From Haloarcula rara (GTDB taxonomy: Archaea > Halobacteriota > Halobacteria > Halobacteriales > Haloarculaceae), in contig NZ_CP119785.1 in the NCBI RefSeq assembly GCF_029338235.1, positions 248,001-312,000 of the forward strand: a stretch of 64,000 nucleotides of DNA. The letters are read 5' to 3'. Both the position numbers and the translations under genes were made by a program. Positions 22,610-31,206 of the stretch are shown here, piece after piece. Below the pieces are notes generated by a model. The model saw only the letters and a list, made by a program, of their open reading frames with translations. It searched no databases and was not told the DNA's origin. The number at the start of each line of letters is the position of its first letter. The stretch's first letter is position 1.

Positions 22610-22777
22610 ATGAACCCCTCCAGTCGCGATATATCGGCGTTGACGAACGGCTCGACGAGCGACGGACCGCGGTACGGCGAGATAACCGAGTGTGAACTGT
22701 GCGAGAACGAACGACACTGCACCGACCGCTGTGGGATGCTCACCTGTCCCGCCTGTCAGGCCGATTTCTTGCCCTGA
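22610..22777 (+). CDS. Small CPxC zinc-finger protein
   Basis: 55 residues, MNPSSRDISALTNGSTSDG..., ending in ECELCENERHCTDRCGMLTCPACQADFLP. Two CxxC pairs (CELC and CPAC) plus two further cysteines (near positions 37 and 41) suggest one zinc site. Such small zinc-finger proteins are abundant in haloarchaea and affect motility, biofilm and stress traits, but this one is not recognised individually. The strong TATA box and leaderless start support it as real, though the frame is also open upstream across the Sir2 gene. It is probably single-cistron. Confidence 0.65.
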   Translation: MNPSSRDISALTNGSTSDGPRYGEITECELCENERHCTDRCGMLTCPACQADFLP

Positions 22778-22829
22778 ACAGACAGGGTTTCGTGCGAGGA
22801 TTTAGGCGTCTCCGGCCCAAGTTTCGTGT

Positions 22830-23111
22830 ATGTGCTTCGACCGTCTCGCCGACGAGGAGACGCTGGAGGCCAGTCTCCCGGCGTTGCTCGCCGCGGAGTG
22901 GCGCTGTGCGGTACGAAACGGTGCGATGGCAGCCGCGATGGTACTCGTCGTCTTGCTGGTCCAGGGCGCGCCGGTCTGGGTCGTCGGCGTGAGCGTCGCC
23001 GGGGCCATCGCCCTCGGGACGGCCCTCCATCAGGCCGTGTTGCTCACCGGCACGGGCGTCCTGCGGGCCAGGGCTCGCTGGCGGGAAAGTCGGCACGGGT
23101 CGGCCACGTAA
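22830..23111 (+). CDS. Small two-helix membrane protein
   Basis: 93 residues, MCFDRLADEETLEASLPALLA. An amphipathic N-terminal acidic part is followed by two membrane helices: MAAAMVLVVLLVQGAPVWVV and VSVAGAIALGTALHQAVLLT. The C-terminus is basic (RARARWRESRHG). No family motif is seen. It lies 52 bases downstream of the zinc-finger gene and 148 bases before sucC. Confidence 0.55.
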   Translation: MCFDRLADEETLEASLPALLAAEWRCAVRNGAMAAAMVLVVLLVQGAPVWVVGVSVAGAIALGTALHQAVLLTGTGVLRARARWRESRHGSAT

Positions 23112-23226
23112 CTCCACGGCAGTACCGACAGCGGGCCAGGTAGCTACCGGAACGTTCGATTCTACGGGGAATTTCTGTACGAATCTGCCGCCGAGACACC
23201 CGGCGGCACCGTCCGCGAAAGACGGA

Positions 23227-23232
23227 TTTAAA
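23227..23232 (+). promoter_or_regulatory. TATA box of sucCD
   Basis: TTTAAA within GATTTAAACC, 28 bases before the sucC ATG at 23260. This spacing predicts a transcript starting only a few bases before the ATG. The stretch between is a GC-rich CCGCCCCGCCCC run. Confidence 0.55.
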
Positions 23233-23259
23233 CCGCCCCGCCCCGCCCATCAGTATGAC

Positions 23260-24408
23260 ATGCGATTGCATGAATACCAGGCGAAACAGGTCTTCGCCGA
23301 TGCGGGCGTCCCGACACCTGCGTCCACGTTGGCCGAGACAGTCGACGAGGCCGTCGATGCGGCCGAAGAGATCGGCTATCCGGTCGCTATCAAGGCACAG
23401 GTACACGTCGGCGGCCGCGGGAAGGCCGGTGGCATCAAACTCGTCGATGACGCCGAGGAGGCCCGCGAGGCGGCCGATGCCATCCTCGGGATGGACCTCA
23501 AGGGCTTTCACGTCTCGAAGGTGCTCGTCGAGGAAGCCGTCGACTTCGTCAACGAACTGTACGTCGGCGTGACGATGGACCGCGGCGAGGGCCGTCCCGT
23601 CGCCATGGTCTCGACGAAAGGCGGCGTCGACATCGAGTCGGTCGCCGAGGAGACCCCCGAGGCTATCGCCCGCGAACACGTCGACCCTGCCTTCGGGATG
23701 CACCCGTTCCAGGCGCGCAAGGCTGTGTACGATGCCGGCGTCGACCGCGAGGTCGCAAACGACGTCGCGCGCGTCCTGACGACGCTGTATCAGCTCTGGG
23801 ACGACCGCGACGGCGCGGACGTCGAGGTCAACCCGCTGATGATAACCAGTGACGGTGACGTGGTGGCGGCCGACGCCGTCATGAACATCGACGGGGACGC
23901 CCTCTTCCGCCAGCCCGAGCTGCAGGAGATGGGCGAGGAAGCCGCCGACGGCGACGAACTCGAACAGAAGGCCGACGAGTACGGCTTCGACTACGTCCGA
24001 CTCGACGGCAACGTCGGTATCATCGGTAACGGCGCCGGTCTCGTGATGACGACGCTCGACCTCGTGGACTACTACGGCGGCGAGCCCGCGAACTTCCTCG
24101 ACGTCGGCGGCGGCGCGAAGGCCGACCGCATCGCCAACGCGCTGGATATGGTATTTTCGGACGACAACGTGGATTCGGTCGTCTTCAACATCTTCGGCGG
24201 TATCACCCGCGGTGACGAGGTGGCAAACGGTATCAACCAGGCCTTAGAGCAGTTCGAGGAGATTCCCAAGCCCGTCACCGTCCGACTGGCCGGGACCAAC
24301 GCCACCGAGGGCATGGAGATTCTGAACGAGGACCTCGTCACGGTCGAACACACGCTGGAGGACGCCGTCCAGCGAGCGGTTAGTTACGCGGAGGAGGAAG
24401 AAGAATGA
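23260..24408 (+). CDS. sucC: Succinyl-CoA synthetase beta subunit (ADP-forming)
   Basis: 382 residues. The ATP-grasp N-terminal half begins [18 protein letters not shown], with [15 protein letters not shown] as the nucleotide-binding loop. [15 protein letters not shown] [13 protein letters not shown] binds magnesium. The C-terminal ligase CoA domain has [20 protein letters not shown] and [13 protein letters not shown]. With SucD it interconverts succinyl-CoA and succinate while making ATP in the TCA cycle. Length is normal. It overlaps sucD by four bases (ATGA), so the subunits are translationally coupled. Confidence 0.96.
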   Translation: MRLHEYQAKQVFADAGVPTPASTLAETVDEAVDAAEEIGYPVAIKAQVHVGGRGKAGGIKLVDDAEEAREAADAILGMDLKGFHVSKVLVEEAVDFVNELYVGVTMDRGEGRPVAMVSTKGGVDIESVAEETPEAIAREHVDPAFGMHPFQARKAVYDAGVDREVANDVARVLTTLYQLWDDRDGADVEVNPLMITSDGDVVAADAVMNIDGDALFRQPELQEMGEEAADGDELEQKADEYGFDYVRLDGNVGIIGNGAGLVMTTLDLVDYYGGEPANFLDVGGGAKADRIANALDMVFSDDNVDSVVFNIFGGITRGDEVANGINQALEQFEEIPKPVTVRLAGTNATEGMEILNEDLVTVEHTLEDAVQRAVSYAEEEEE

Positions 24409-25277
24409 GCGTTCTAGTCGACGAAGACACGCGCGTCGTTGTACAGGGTATCACGGGCGGCGAGGGCAAGTTCCACACCGAGCAGATGCTGGAATACGGC
24501 ACCAACGTCGTCGCGGGCGCGGTGCCCGGCCGAGGCGGCCAGGAGGTCGCCGGCGTCCCGGTGTACGACACCGTCCACCAGGCCGTCCGCGAGGAGGACG
24601 CCAACGCGTCAGTCGTGTTCGTCCCGCCGGCCTTCGCCGGTGACGCCTGCTTCGAGGCGCTCGACGCCGCCGGACTCGACCTCGTCGTCGCCATCACCGA
24701 GGGCATCCCGACCCAGGACATGGCTCGCGTCTACCGCAAGCTAGAGGAGACCGACACGCACCTCGTCGGGCCGAACTGTCCCGGGCTCATCACACCCGGC
24801 GTCGCCAAGCTCGGCATCCTGCCCGGCAACATCTTCTCGTCCGGTAACGTCGGCCTTGTGTCACGCTCTGGCACGCTTACGTACCAGGTCGTCGACAACC
24901 TCACCGAGCGCGGGCTGGGCCAGTCGACTGCCATCGGCATCGGCGGCGACCCCATCATCGGGACGGACTTCATCGACGCCCTCGAACTGTTCGAGGCCGA
25001 CCCCGACACCCACGTCGTCGCCATGTGTGGCGAAATCGGCGGTGAGGACGAGGAGGAAGCCGCCCGCTACATCGGAGAGCACATGGACACGCCCGTCGTC
25101 GGCTTTATCGCCGGCCGAACCGCCCCACCGGGCAAGCGGATGGGCCACGCCGGTGCCATCGTCTCCGGCTCCGGGACCGGCACCGCCGAGTCCAAAATCA
25201 ACGCGCTGGAGAACAACGGTGTCGCCGTCGGCGACACGCCGAACGAAGTAGCCGAACACGTAGAAGACCTCCTATAG
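24405..25277 (+). CDS. sucD: Succinyl-CoA synthetase alpha subunit
   Basis: 290 residues. The CoA-binding Rossmann domain carries [18 protein letters not shown] and [13 protein letters not shown]. The phosphorylated histidine is in the GHAGAIVSG motif near residue 248. The [11 protein letters not shown] and [14 protein letters not shown] motifs are standard. It forms the alpha half of succinyl-CoA synthetase with SucC. The ATG lies within the last codons of sucC. A strong stem-loop follows the stop directly. Confidence 0.96.
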   Translation: MSVLVDEDTRVVVQGITGGEGKFHTEQMLEYGTNVVAGAVPGRGGQEVAGVPVYDTVHQAVREEDANASVVFVPPAFAGDACFEALDAAGLDLVVAITEGIPTQDMARVYRKLEETDTHLVGPNCPGLITPGVAKLGILPGNIFSSGNVGLVSRSGTLTYQVVDNLTERGLGQSTAIGIGGDPIIGTDFIDALELFEADPDTHVVAMCGEIGGEDEEEAARYIGEHMDTPVVGFIAGRTAPPGKRMGHAGAIVSGSGTGTAESKINALENNGVAVGDTPNEVAEHVEDLL

Positions 25278-25330
25278 GTCTGCGGCGTCCGCTGGCCGGT
25301 TTTATCCGGCCGACCAGCAGAGCCGCAGAC
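25278..25330. terminator. Strong stem-loop after sucCD, possible terminator or RNA element
   Basis: Outer arms GTCTGCGG (25278-25285) and CCGCAGAC (25323-25330) pair perfectly. Inside, GCTGGCCGG and CCGGCCGACCAGC pair around the loop TTTTAT. It begins one base after the sucD stop codon. Archaeal termination usually needs U-tracts; none follows here, so it could also protect the 3' end. A further TCTGCGGCGC at about 25344-25353 repeats part of the arm. Confidence 0.5.
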
Positions 25331-25450
25331 GAATTGGTATGACTCTGCGGCGCCCGTCGATAGGGATTCGGCGGACGGGGCTCAGAAACCCCGGATTCCT
25401 GCTCTGCGCGGCCGACGCCTTCTTTACCTAGGTTTGCAAACACCTACTGA

Positions 25451-26443
25451 ATGAGCGAGTGGGCAGCCGAACGGACGATCGTGGTCACAGGTGCGAAATC
25501 GGGGGGAATCGATAGGCTACCGACGGTACTGGCCGAACGGAGTCATCTCACCGTCGTGGCTGCGGGCGAAGACGAGCTGGCGGGCGAACTGGCCGATGGG
25601 GACGCGCTCGTCGTCGTCGACGACCCGCCGGCGGCAGACGGCGTGGCAACGTTTCGACGTGTCCGTCGAGACGATTGGGCGCTCCCGGTCGTGCTGGTCA
25701 GCGAGGCCGTCGACCCAGACCGGGTCCAGACAGCACTCTCGACCGGTGTCACCGAATATCTCACGGGGTGGTCGGACGACCGGGCCGGCGAACTGGCAGC
25801 ACGTATCGAGGCCCACGTCAGGACGCCGTCGCTGGACGGCATCGTCCAGGCCGAGCGCTGGAAGACCATCGTCGGGGCGCTCGCCCACGACGCCAAGAAC
25901 CCGTTGAACGTCGTCACCGGTCGACTCGAACTGCTCGACGTCGAGGACACACACACCGACGCTATAGAACGCTCCGTCGGGCGGGTCCAGTCGCTGCTTT
26001 CAGAGCTCTCGACGGTCGCGAGCGTGGCCGGCCCCATCGAGGGCACCGAACCGGTCGACCTCGGCGAGATGGCCGAGCGGGTATGGCGGGACAGCGGCGG
26101 CTCGACCGAGCAGCTCCGCGTCGAGACCACGGCGACGGTGCAGGCAGACCCCAACTGTCTCGGACTCATTCTCGAACGGCTCTTCGAGAACGCCGTCGTC
26201 CACGGCGACGACCCCACCGTCACCGTCGGCGACACCGAGTCGGGGTTCTACGTCGCCGACGACGGCCCTGGCATCCCCGCCGAGGACCGGCAACGCGTCT
26301 TCGAACAGGGATACGGGACGGCCCGCGAGGGGGAAGGGTACGGCCTGTTCGTCGCCGAGAGCATCGCGACGTCGCACGGATGGGACATCGACGCGGCCGA
26401 GAGCGATGCCGGCGGCGCCAGGTTCGAGGTCCGGGCCCGCTAG
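25451..26443 (+). CDS. Sensor histidine kinase with a degenerate receiver-like N-terminus
   Basis: 330 residues. Residues about 1-120 resemble a response-regulator receiver (VVVDD, VVLVSEAVDPDRV, LSTGVTEYLTGW) but lack a clear DxxP phospho-acceptor. A HisKA motif follows: ALAHDAKNPLNVVTGRLELL with the phospho-histidine. The ATPase has ERLFENAVVHGD (N box), VADDGPGIP (G1) and a G2 region GTAREGEGYGLF. No membrane helix, so it is cytoplasmic. It probably takes input from a partner protein; no response regulator is adjacent. The kinase at 42405 shares the same core sequence style (NPLNV, LELLDVED), suggesting a paralogue. Confidence 0.85.
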   Translation: MSEWAAERTIVVTGAKSGGIDRLPTVLAERSHLTVVAAGEDELAGELADGDALVVVDDPPAADGVATFRRVRRDDWALPVVLVSEAVDPDRVQTALSTGVTEYLTGWSDDRAGELAARIEAHVRTPSLDGIVQAERWKTIVGALAHDAKNPLNVVTGRLELLDVEDTHTDAIERSVGRVQSLLSELSTVASVAGPIEGTEPVDLGEMAERVWRDSGGSTEQLRVETTATVQADPNCLGLILERLFENAVVHGDDPTVTVGDTESGFYVADDGPGIPAEDRQRVFEQGYGTAREGEGYGLFVAESIATSHGWDIDAAESDAGGARFEVRAR

Positions 26444-26659
26444 AGACGGACTCTCATGCCGGTATCGTCGCCCCGGTTAGACGGCACCACGACAATCCAG
26501 AGGTAGGGTCATCGAACCGTGTGACACGGGGCCGATAGCGGCGGGCCGAACTTGTCGGTATTGTCGGAAAACCGTCCAGAACAGGGCGTTTCTGCCGGTC
26601 CGTGAGCGCGTTGTGAACGTTCCGGTGTAGCTATAAGGGCGGAATATGAACATTCGGAT

Positions 26660-26896
26660 ATGCCCCACACCTGCCGGAACTGCAAGCGGACATTCGGGAC
26701 CGAGCTCGAACTCGAACTCCACCTGGACACCTGCTCCGCCGGGCAGCTGTACTGCGACGAGTGTGGCGGTCGGTTCACCGAGCGAGCGGCGACGGAGGAC
26801 GGATGGCACTATCGCTGTCCGAACGAGGACTGTGACGGCAGCGGAATCGACGAGGACATTCACCAGGTATCTGACGCGCGCGTAGCGAAACAGTAG
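26660..26896 (+). CDS. Small C2H2/CxxC double zinc-finger protein
   Basis: 78 residues: MPHTCRNCKRTFGTELELEL, HLDTCSAGQ, LYCDECGGRF, ...CPNEDCDGSGIDED. The first unit is a C2H2-type finger (C5 and C8, then His and Cys); the second is a CxxC/CxxxxC ribbon. The role is probably nucleic-acid or protein binding; the partner is unknown. A TATA-like CTATAAG at about 26629-26636 lies 24-31 bases upstream of the start. Confidence 0.75.
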   Translation: MPHTCRNCKRTFGTELELELHLDTCSAGQLYCDECGGRFTERAATEDGWHYRCPNEDCDGSGIDEDIHQVSDARVAKQ

Positions 26897-27192
26897 TTCT
26901 CCACGGCCACGTCCGGCTTTTTCCACACTCCAATCCGGCCTTCGAGTCACGGTACTCCCGAGTCTCGCCACGGACGGCGGCGATAGGGATAACGGCTGGT
27001 TGGCACAGCCAGCGGTTCACCTGTTCGACCGTAGTGAGGGCTGTCTCGCCCCACGAGAACAAGTCCTGAACCGCGAACCATAATATCCCAACGGCGGTCG
27101 GGAATCCTCGCCCTTCAGGGCGGGGAGGATGTCAACAGAACGGATAGAACGGTACCAAAGTATAGGTTAGTCCGGGCATAACCGCTTGCCAG
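26897..27192 (+). mobile_element. Relic of an IS200/IS605-type element (right end) in a 296-base gap
   Basis: The stretch AATCCTCGCCCTTCAGGGCG at 27103-27122, continuing GGGAGGATGTCAA to 27135, is the hairpin and terminal sequence I recognise from the right end of haloarchaeal IS605/TnpB elements (omega-RNA/right end). It pairs ATCCT-CGCCC with GGGCG-AGGAT around the loop TTCA. No TnpB gene is present. One frame just upstream (about 26940-27083) reads ...DRSEGCLAPREQVLNREP and stops at TAA 27081-27083, and may be a decayed transposase tail. The rest of the gap holds the promoter of the ABC operon; no other gene is seen. Confidence 0.5.
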
Positions 27193-28095
27193 ATGATAGA
27201 CGCCCGTGACCTTCGGAAGGAGTACGGCGATTTCGTCGCCGTCGAGGGGAGCACGTTCTCGGTGGACCGGGGAGAGGTGTTCGGAGTCATCGGGCCCAAC
27301 GGGGCCGGGAAGACGACCACCCTGAAGATGCTCGCCGGCCTGCTCGAGCCGACGGCTGGGACCGCCGAGATAGCCGGCCTGGACACCGAGACGACGGAGA
27401 TGCGCCAGCAGCTGGGCTTTCTCCCGGAGGAGTCGCCACTGTACGAGGAGATGACGCCTATCTCCTATCTGCAGTTCTTCGCGGACCTCTACGATGTCCC
27501 CGGCGACGTGGCCAAGCAACGGATGCACGAGACACTGGACGAGCTACAGCTCGAACACAAGGAGCGCAAGCTGGGCGATATGTCCAAGGGGATGAAACGC
27601 AAGGTGGCAATCGCACGCTCGCTCATCAACGACCCGGACGTGCTCATCTACGACGAGCCCGCCTCTGGGCTGGACCCGCTGACGACGAACTACGTCATCG
27701 AGTTCACCGAGCAGCTCGCAAAGGACGGCAAGACCATCGTCTTCTCTGCGCACAACCTCTTTCACGTCGAGTCTATCTGTGACCGAGTCGCCATTATGAA
27801 CGAGGGGCAGATCGTCGCCAGAGGCGACCTCGAGGAACTCCAGGCGGAGTACGGCGAGACGCGCTATCACGTCTACACTACCGTCGAGGTGCCCGACGCG
27901 GTCCGGGAGAACGGCAACTTCCGGACGGAAGTCGAGAGCATGGACGCCGTCGAGGAAACCCGGACCGCCGCGGAAGACGCCGGCGGGCAGGTGGTCGACA
28001 TCCGCACCGAGGAGTCCAGCCTGGAAGAGGTGTTCCTCAACGTCGCCGAAGCCGGCACTCGGGGCACACGCTACGTCGGGGAGGACGGCGAGTAG
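27193..28095 (+). CDS. ABC transporter ATP-binding protein (ABC-2 exporter)
   Basis: 300 residues. Walker A GPNGAGKTTTLKML, signature MSKGMKRKVAIARSL, Walker B VLIYDEPASGLDPL, and switch His in FSAHNL. The C-terminal 80 residues are an extension (VYTTVEVPDAVREN...EESSLEEVFLNV) typical of ATPases paired with ABC-2 permeases of the NatA type. It ends two bases before the next gene's ATG and is the first of a three-gene operon. The exporter's cargo cannot be predicted. Confidence 0.93.
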   Translation: MIDARDLRKEYGDFVAVEGSTFSVDRGEVFGVIGPNGAGKTTTLKMLAGLLEPTAGTAEIAGLDTETTEMRQQLGFLPEESPLYEEMTPISYLQFFADLYDVPGDVAKQRMHETLDELQLEHKERKLGDMSKGMKRKVAIARSLINDPDVLIYDEPASGLDPLTTNYVIEFTEQLAKDGKTIVFSAHNLFHVESICDRVAIMNEGQIVARGDLEELQAEYGETRYHVYTTVEVPDAVRENGNFRTEVESMDAVEETRTAAEDAGGQVVDIRTEESSLEEVFLNVAEAGTRGTRYVGEDGE

Positions 28096-30045
28096 ATGCG
28101 ACCCGCGAAGCTGCTGCGGGTCGCGAAGTGGGAGGTGACCAAAAACGCCGGCGGTGTCGACAGGAAGACAGTCGTCGTGATGGTACTGGCCGTCCTCGCG
28201 ATGGGGTCTGTCGCGGCTGTCGCGGCGAGCGGGAGCGGTCCCGGACTGAACGCGGACATCTACCGCGTCGGGGTCGAGGAGTCGAACCCGTACTACGATG
28301 TCGTCGAAGACGACCCGAGCTTCAGAGCTCAGGCGCCCGACCGCGAGGCGTTCGAACGCGGTGAGCAGGACCTGACGTTCTACGGGCCGAACCGGCTCAG
28401 CCGCCCACAGACCGAAAAGCAGGCGGCGGCACTGGAGGCGCTCCGGACCAGTACGGAGTCGTACAACGACCGAACGATGGCCCGAGAGAGCAATCAGACC
28501 GCGGCGTTCCCGGTCTCGGTGACACTGGTCTATCAGGAACAGGGCGGGAGCAGTGCGCTCGACACCCGGACCGACGGGAGCGCTAACGGGAGCGGTGACG
28601 CGACCGCCGGCGATCGAAACGACAGCGACGGCACCGCCAGTGGGAACGGGACCGCGACCGACGACGGTGCCACGCCGGCCGGAGGAAGCGGTGGCGACGG
28701 TGGCGGCGGTGGCGACGGTGGCGACGGTGGCGGCGGTGACGCCGGCGAGAGTACCGGCGACGGAGAAACCGCTGGCGGTGGCGGCGGAGCGAACCTGGGT
28801 GGTATCGGCGCCCGGCTCACCGGCGACGTCGATAGCGGGACCCCAAGCGACATCTCGCCGCCCTTCCCGTTCGAGTCGCTCGTGCTCGCCTTCCTCTACA
28901 TCGTCCCGATGAACTTCGTCATCCAGGCCTACGGCTCCTCGATGCTCTCAGAGCGGCTGAACCGCCGGGGCGAGCTCCTGCTCGTGACGCCGGCCTCGCG
29001 CGTGGACATCATCGGCGGGAAGACGCTCCCGTACTTCCTCGGCGCGATGGGGGTCGCGACGGCTATCACCGCCCTGTTGCGGTTCTCGGGTATCGCGCCG
29101 AGCGGGAGCCTCATCGCGGTGGCCGCGGTCCTGCCCATCGCCATGCTCTTCCTGGCGGCGACGTTCTGTGGCGCGATGTTCGCGCGATCGTTCAAGGAAC
29201 TGACCTTCGTCACGGTCACTGTCACGGTGACGTTGACCTCCTACGCGTTCGTACCGGCCATCTTCACCGACGTGACGCCCATCGCGCTCATCTCGCCGCT
29301 CACCCTGGTCGTGATGGACCTCACCGGCCGGTCGATAGCGCTGGGTGAGTTCGCGTTCTCGACGCTCCCACCGCTGTTCACCGCGCTCGTCCTCTTCGGC
29401 CTCGGCGCGGGGCTCTACCGCGAGGAGGACATGTTCACCCAGCGCTCGATTCCGCTCAAGGTACTGGACGCGCTGGCGGGCCAGATCAAGGGCCGCAAGA
29501 GCGCGCTGAAGATGAGCGCTATCCTCATCCCCTTCGTCATCGTCGCCGAACTGGGCGCCGTCGCGTTCCTGTTCGTCCTCGATTCGGTGTCGCTGAACGT
29601 CTTCGGGACGAACCAGTCGCTTGGCATCGTGCTCGTACTGGGCGTCGTCGCTCTCGTCGAGGAACTGGGCAAGAGCCTCCACCTCTATGCCGGCTACGCC
29701 AACGCTCGCTACGAGCGGGGGCTCCGGTCGGCCATCGGGCTGGGCGCGCTCTCGGGCCTTGGCTTTTTCATCGCCGAGAAGGGGCTGCTCATCGTCCGAC
29801 TCTCGGACCTGGAGAGCCTGCCGATCGGCGACGCCGCCGTCCAGGGGGCGACGCCGCCCGCCGGCGTCCCGCTCTGGGCCGTCGCGTTACTGTTCCTCTT
29901 TGCGCCGCTGGCCTTGCACGCGGTGACGGCAGCCATCTCCTCGGTCGGCGCCCAGCGGGGCCGGTTGGCGTACGTCGCCGGCGTCGGGGTGGCCGTCGTC
30001 GTTCACTTCGCCTACAACCTCACGGTGGTGAGTAGCCTTGCCTGA
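28096..30045 (+). CDS. ABC-2 type permease fused to a PrsW-like intramembrane protease module
   Basis: 649 residues. The N-terminal part has one helix (VVVMVLAVLAMGSVAAVAAS), a large extracellular region with a Gly/Asp-rich linker (about residues 195-240) and then an ABC-2 permease half (SLVLAFLYIVPMNFVIQAYG, MLSERLNRRGELLLVTPAS, GGKTLPYFLGAMG). After about residue 480 come more helices with the four PrsW metalloprotease signatures: EELGK (about 521-525), GFFIAEKG, LHAVTAAISSVG (about 607) and HFAYN (about 637). PrsW proteins cleave membrane anti-sigma factors in bacteria and belong to the CAAX-protease superfamily. Here the catalytic residues look intact. It starts directly after the ATPase gene. 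Confidence 0.85.
   Translation: MRPAKLLRVAKWEVTKNAGGVDRKTVVVMVLAVLAMGSVAAVAASGSGPGLNADIYRVGVEESNPYYDVVEDDPSFRAQAPDREAFERGEQDLTFYGPNRLSRPQTEKQAAALEALRTSTESYNDRTMARESNQTAAFPVSVTLVYQEQGGSSALDTRTDGSANGSGDATAGDRNDSDGTASGNGTATDDGATPAGGSGGDGGGGGDGGDGGGGDAGESTGDGETAGGGGGANLGGIGARLTGDVDSGTPSDISPPFPFESLVLAFLYIVPMNFVIQAYGSSMLSERLNRRGELLLVTPASRVDIIGGKTLPYFLGAMGVATAITALLRFSGIAPSGSLIAVAAVLPIAMLFLAATFCGAMFARSFKELTFVTVTVTVTLTSYAFVPAIFTDVTPIALISPLTLVVMDLTGRSIALGEFAFSTLPPLFTALVLFGLGAGLYREEDMFTQRSIPLKVLDALAGQIKGRKSALKMSAILIPFVIVAELGAVAFLFVLDSVSLNVFGTNQSLGIVLVLGVVALVEELGKSLHLYAGYANARYERGLRSAIGLGALSGLGFFIAEKGLLIVRLSDLESLPIGDAAVQGATPPAGVPLWAVALLFLFAPLALHAVTAAISSVGAQRGRLAYVAGVGVAVVVHFAYNLTVVSSLA
28680..28790 (+). 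repeat. GGYGGC-type microsatellite coding the glycine-rich linker
   Basis: Repeated GGC/GGT and GAC triplets (GGTGGCGACGGTGGCGGC and so on) encode a low-complexity GGDGGGGGDGGDGGGG linker inside the permease/PrsW protein. The linker lies in the predicted extracellular domain between the first helix and the permease helices. Repeat number is likely to vary between strains. Confidence 0.7.
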
Positions 30046-31126
30046 CGACCGCCCCTGGTATCGGGACCCACGAATCGTGGTCGCCCGCCGGGACGTGCGC
30101 TCGCTCTCCCGCGAGAAGACCATCGTGCTGGCCCTGCTCATCCAGCTGTTCGTGGCCGGCTTCTCGTCGTTCCTCGTCGTGGGGCTCACCTCGCTGTACG
30201 ACCCCGGCTCCGTCTCGACCGGCGAGGTCGAGATGGCGGTCACCGGCGACGCCCAGGACGAACTGGAGCAAGCCGCAGCCGAACACGACAGCGTGGAGAC
30301 GCAGGCGTTCAACAGCAGCAGGGACGCACAGCTGGCCTTCGAAGAGCGCCGCGTGGACGCCCTGTTGAACGCCAGTTACGTCGAGTCGAGCGACGGGCCC
30401 GGGACAGAGATATCAGTCACGGCTCGCATCCCCGAGGGGTCGATTCGCTCGACGCTCATCGTCGTCAACGTCCGCCGAGTGTTGGAGACCCTGGAGCGCC
30501 AGGAGCGGTTCGACCGGGCCGGCTCACTGGAGGAGAATCCGGTTCCCCTGCCACCGGAGGTCAGTGCCAGCCCCTACTTCGGCTTTACCTACACTGTCTT
30601 GATTCCGCTACTGCTCTTCCTCCCCGCGTTCATCAGCGGGTCGGTGGCCGTCGACACCATCACCGAGGAGATGGAACGCGGGACCCTGGAACTGCTCCGC
30701 GTCGCGCCCGTCTCCTTGCTCGACATCGTCGACGGGAAGGCCCTGGGGATGGCGCTGCTGGCGCCCGCCCAGTCGCTGCTGTGGATTCTGCTGCTTTCGG
30801 TCAACGGCATCCGAGTGGCGAACGTGGCCGTCATCCTCCTGTTCGTCGCGGCCGTCGCGGCGGTGGTCGTCACCATCGGTGTCGTGCTGGGCGTCGCGAC
30901 CGGGAAACGACGGCCCGCGCAGCTGCTGTACTCGGTGCTGACGCTTGTCGTCTTCGGGGCCGCCGTGGTGTTGCCCGAACACCCGGCGACGACGGTTGCG
31001 AAGCTCGCCGTCGACAGCCCGACGCTGTCGACTTACGCGACGGTCTTCGGGACGCTTGCGGTCGCGCTCGCAGGCTACGCCGCGGCACGGAAGTACGTCG
31101 ACAGCGTCGACGCCAGCGCGTTCTGA
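30038..31126 (+). CDS. ABC-2 type permease, second subunit, with TTG start
   Basis: 362 residues. N-terminal helix IVLALLIQLFVAGFSSFLVV, an extracellular domain of about 110 residues (EVEMAVTGDAQ...), then helices YFGFTYTVLIPLLLFLPAFI, the EEMERGTLELLRVAPVSLLD coupling helix, and four more. This is the NatB/ABC-2 layout. The start is TTG at 30038, overlapping the upstream TGA (30043-30045), so it depends on coupled translation. With the ATPase and the PrsW-fused permease it completes an exporter in the cell membrane. Confidence 0.88.
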   Translation: MPDDRPWYRDPRIVVARRDVRSLSREKTIVLALLIQLFVAGFSSFLVVGLTSLYDPGSVSTGEVEMAVTGDAQDELEQAAAEHDSVETQAFNSSRDAQLAFEERRVDALLNASYVESSDGPGTEISVTARIPEGSIRSTLIVVNVRRVLETLERQERFDRAGSLEENPVPLPPEVSASPYFGFTYTVLIPLLLFLPAFISGSVAVDTITEEMERGTLELLRVAPVSLLDIVDGKALGMALLAPAQSLLWILLLSVNGIRVANVAVILLFVAAVAAVVVTIGVVLGVATGKRRPAQLLYSVLTLVVFGAAVVLPEHPATTVAKLAVDSPTLSTYATVFGTLAVALAGYAAARKYVDSVDASAF

Positions 31127-31206
31127 CCGCCGAGCAGCGAGGTCTTCTCCCTCGCCGGCAGGCATCCGTCAGAGCGATTATCCCTCGCTCAGCAGTACGT
31201 CCCAGC

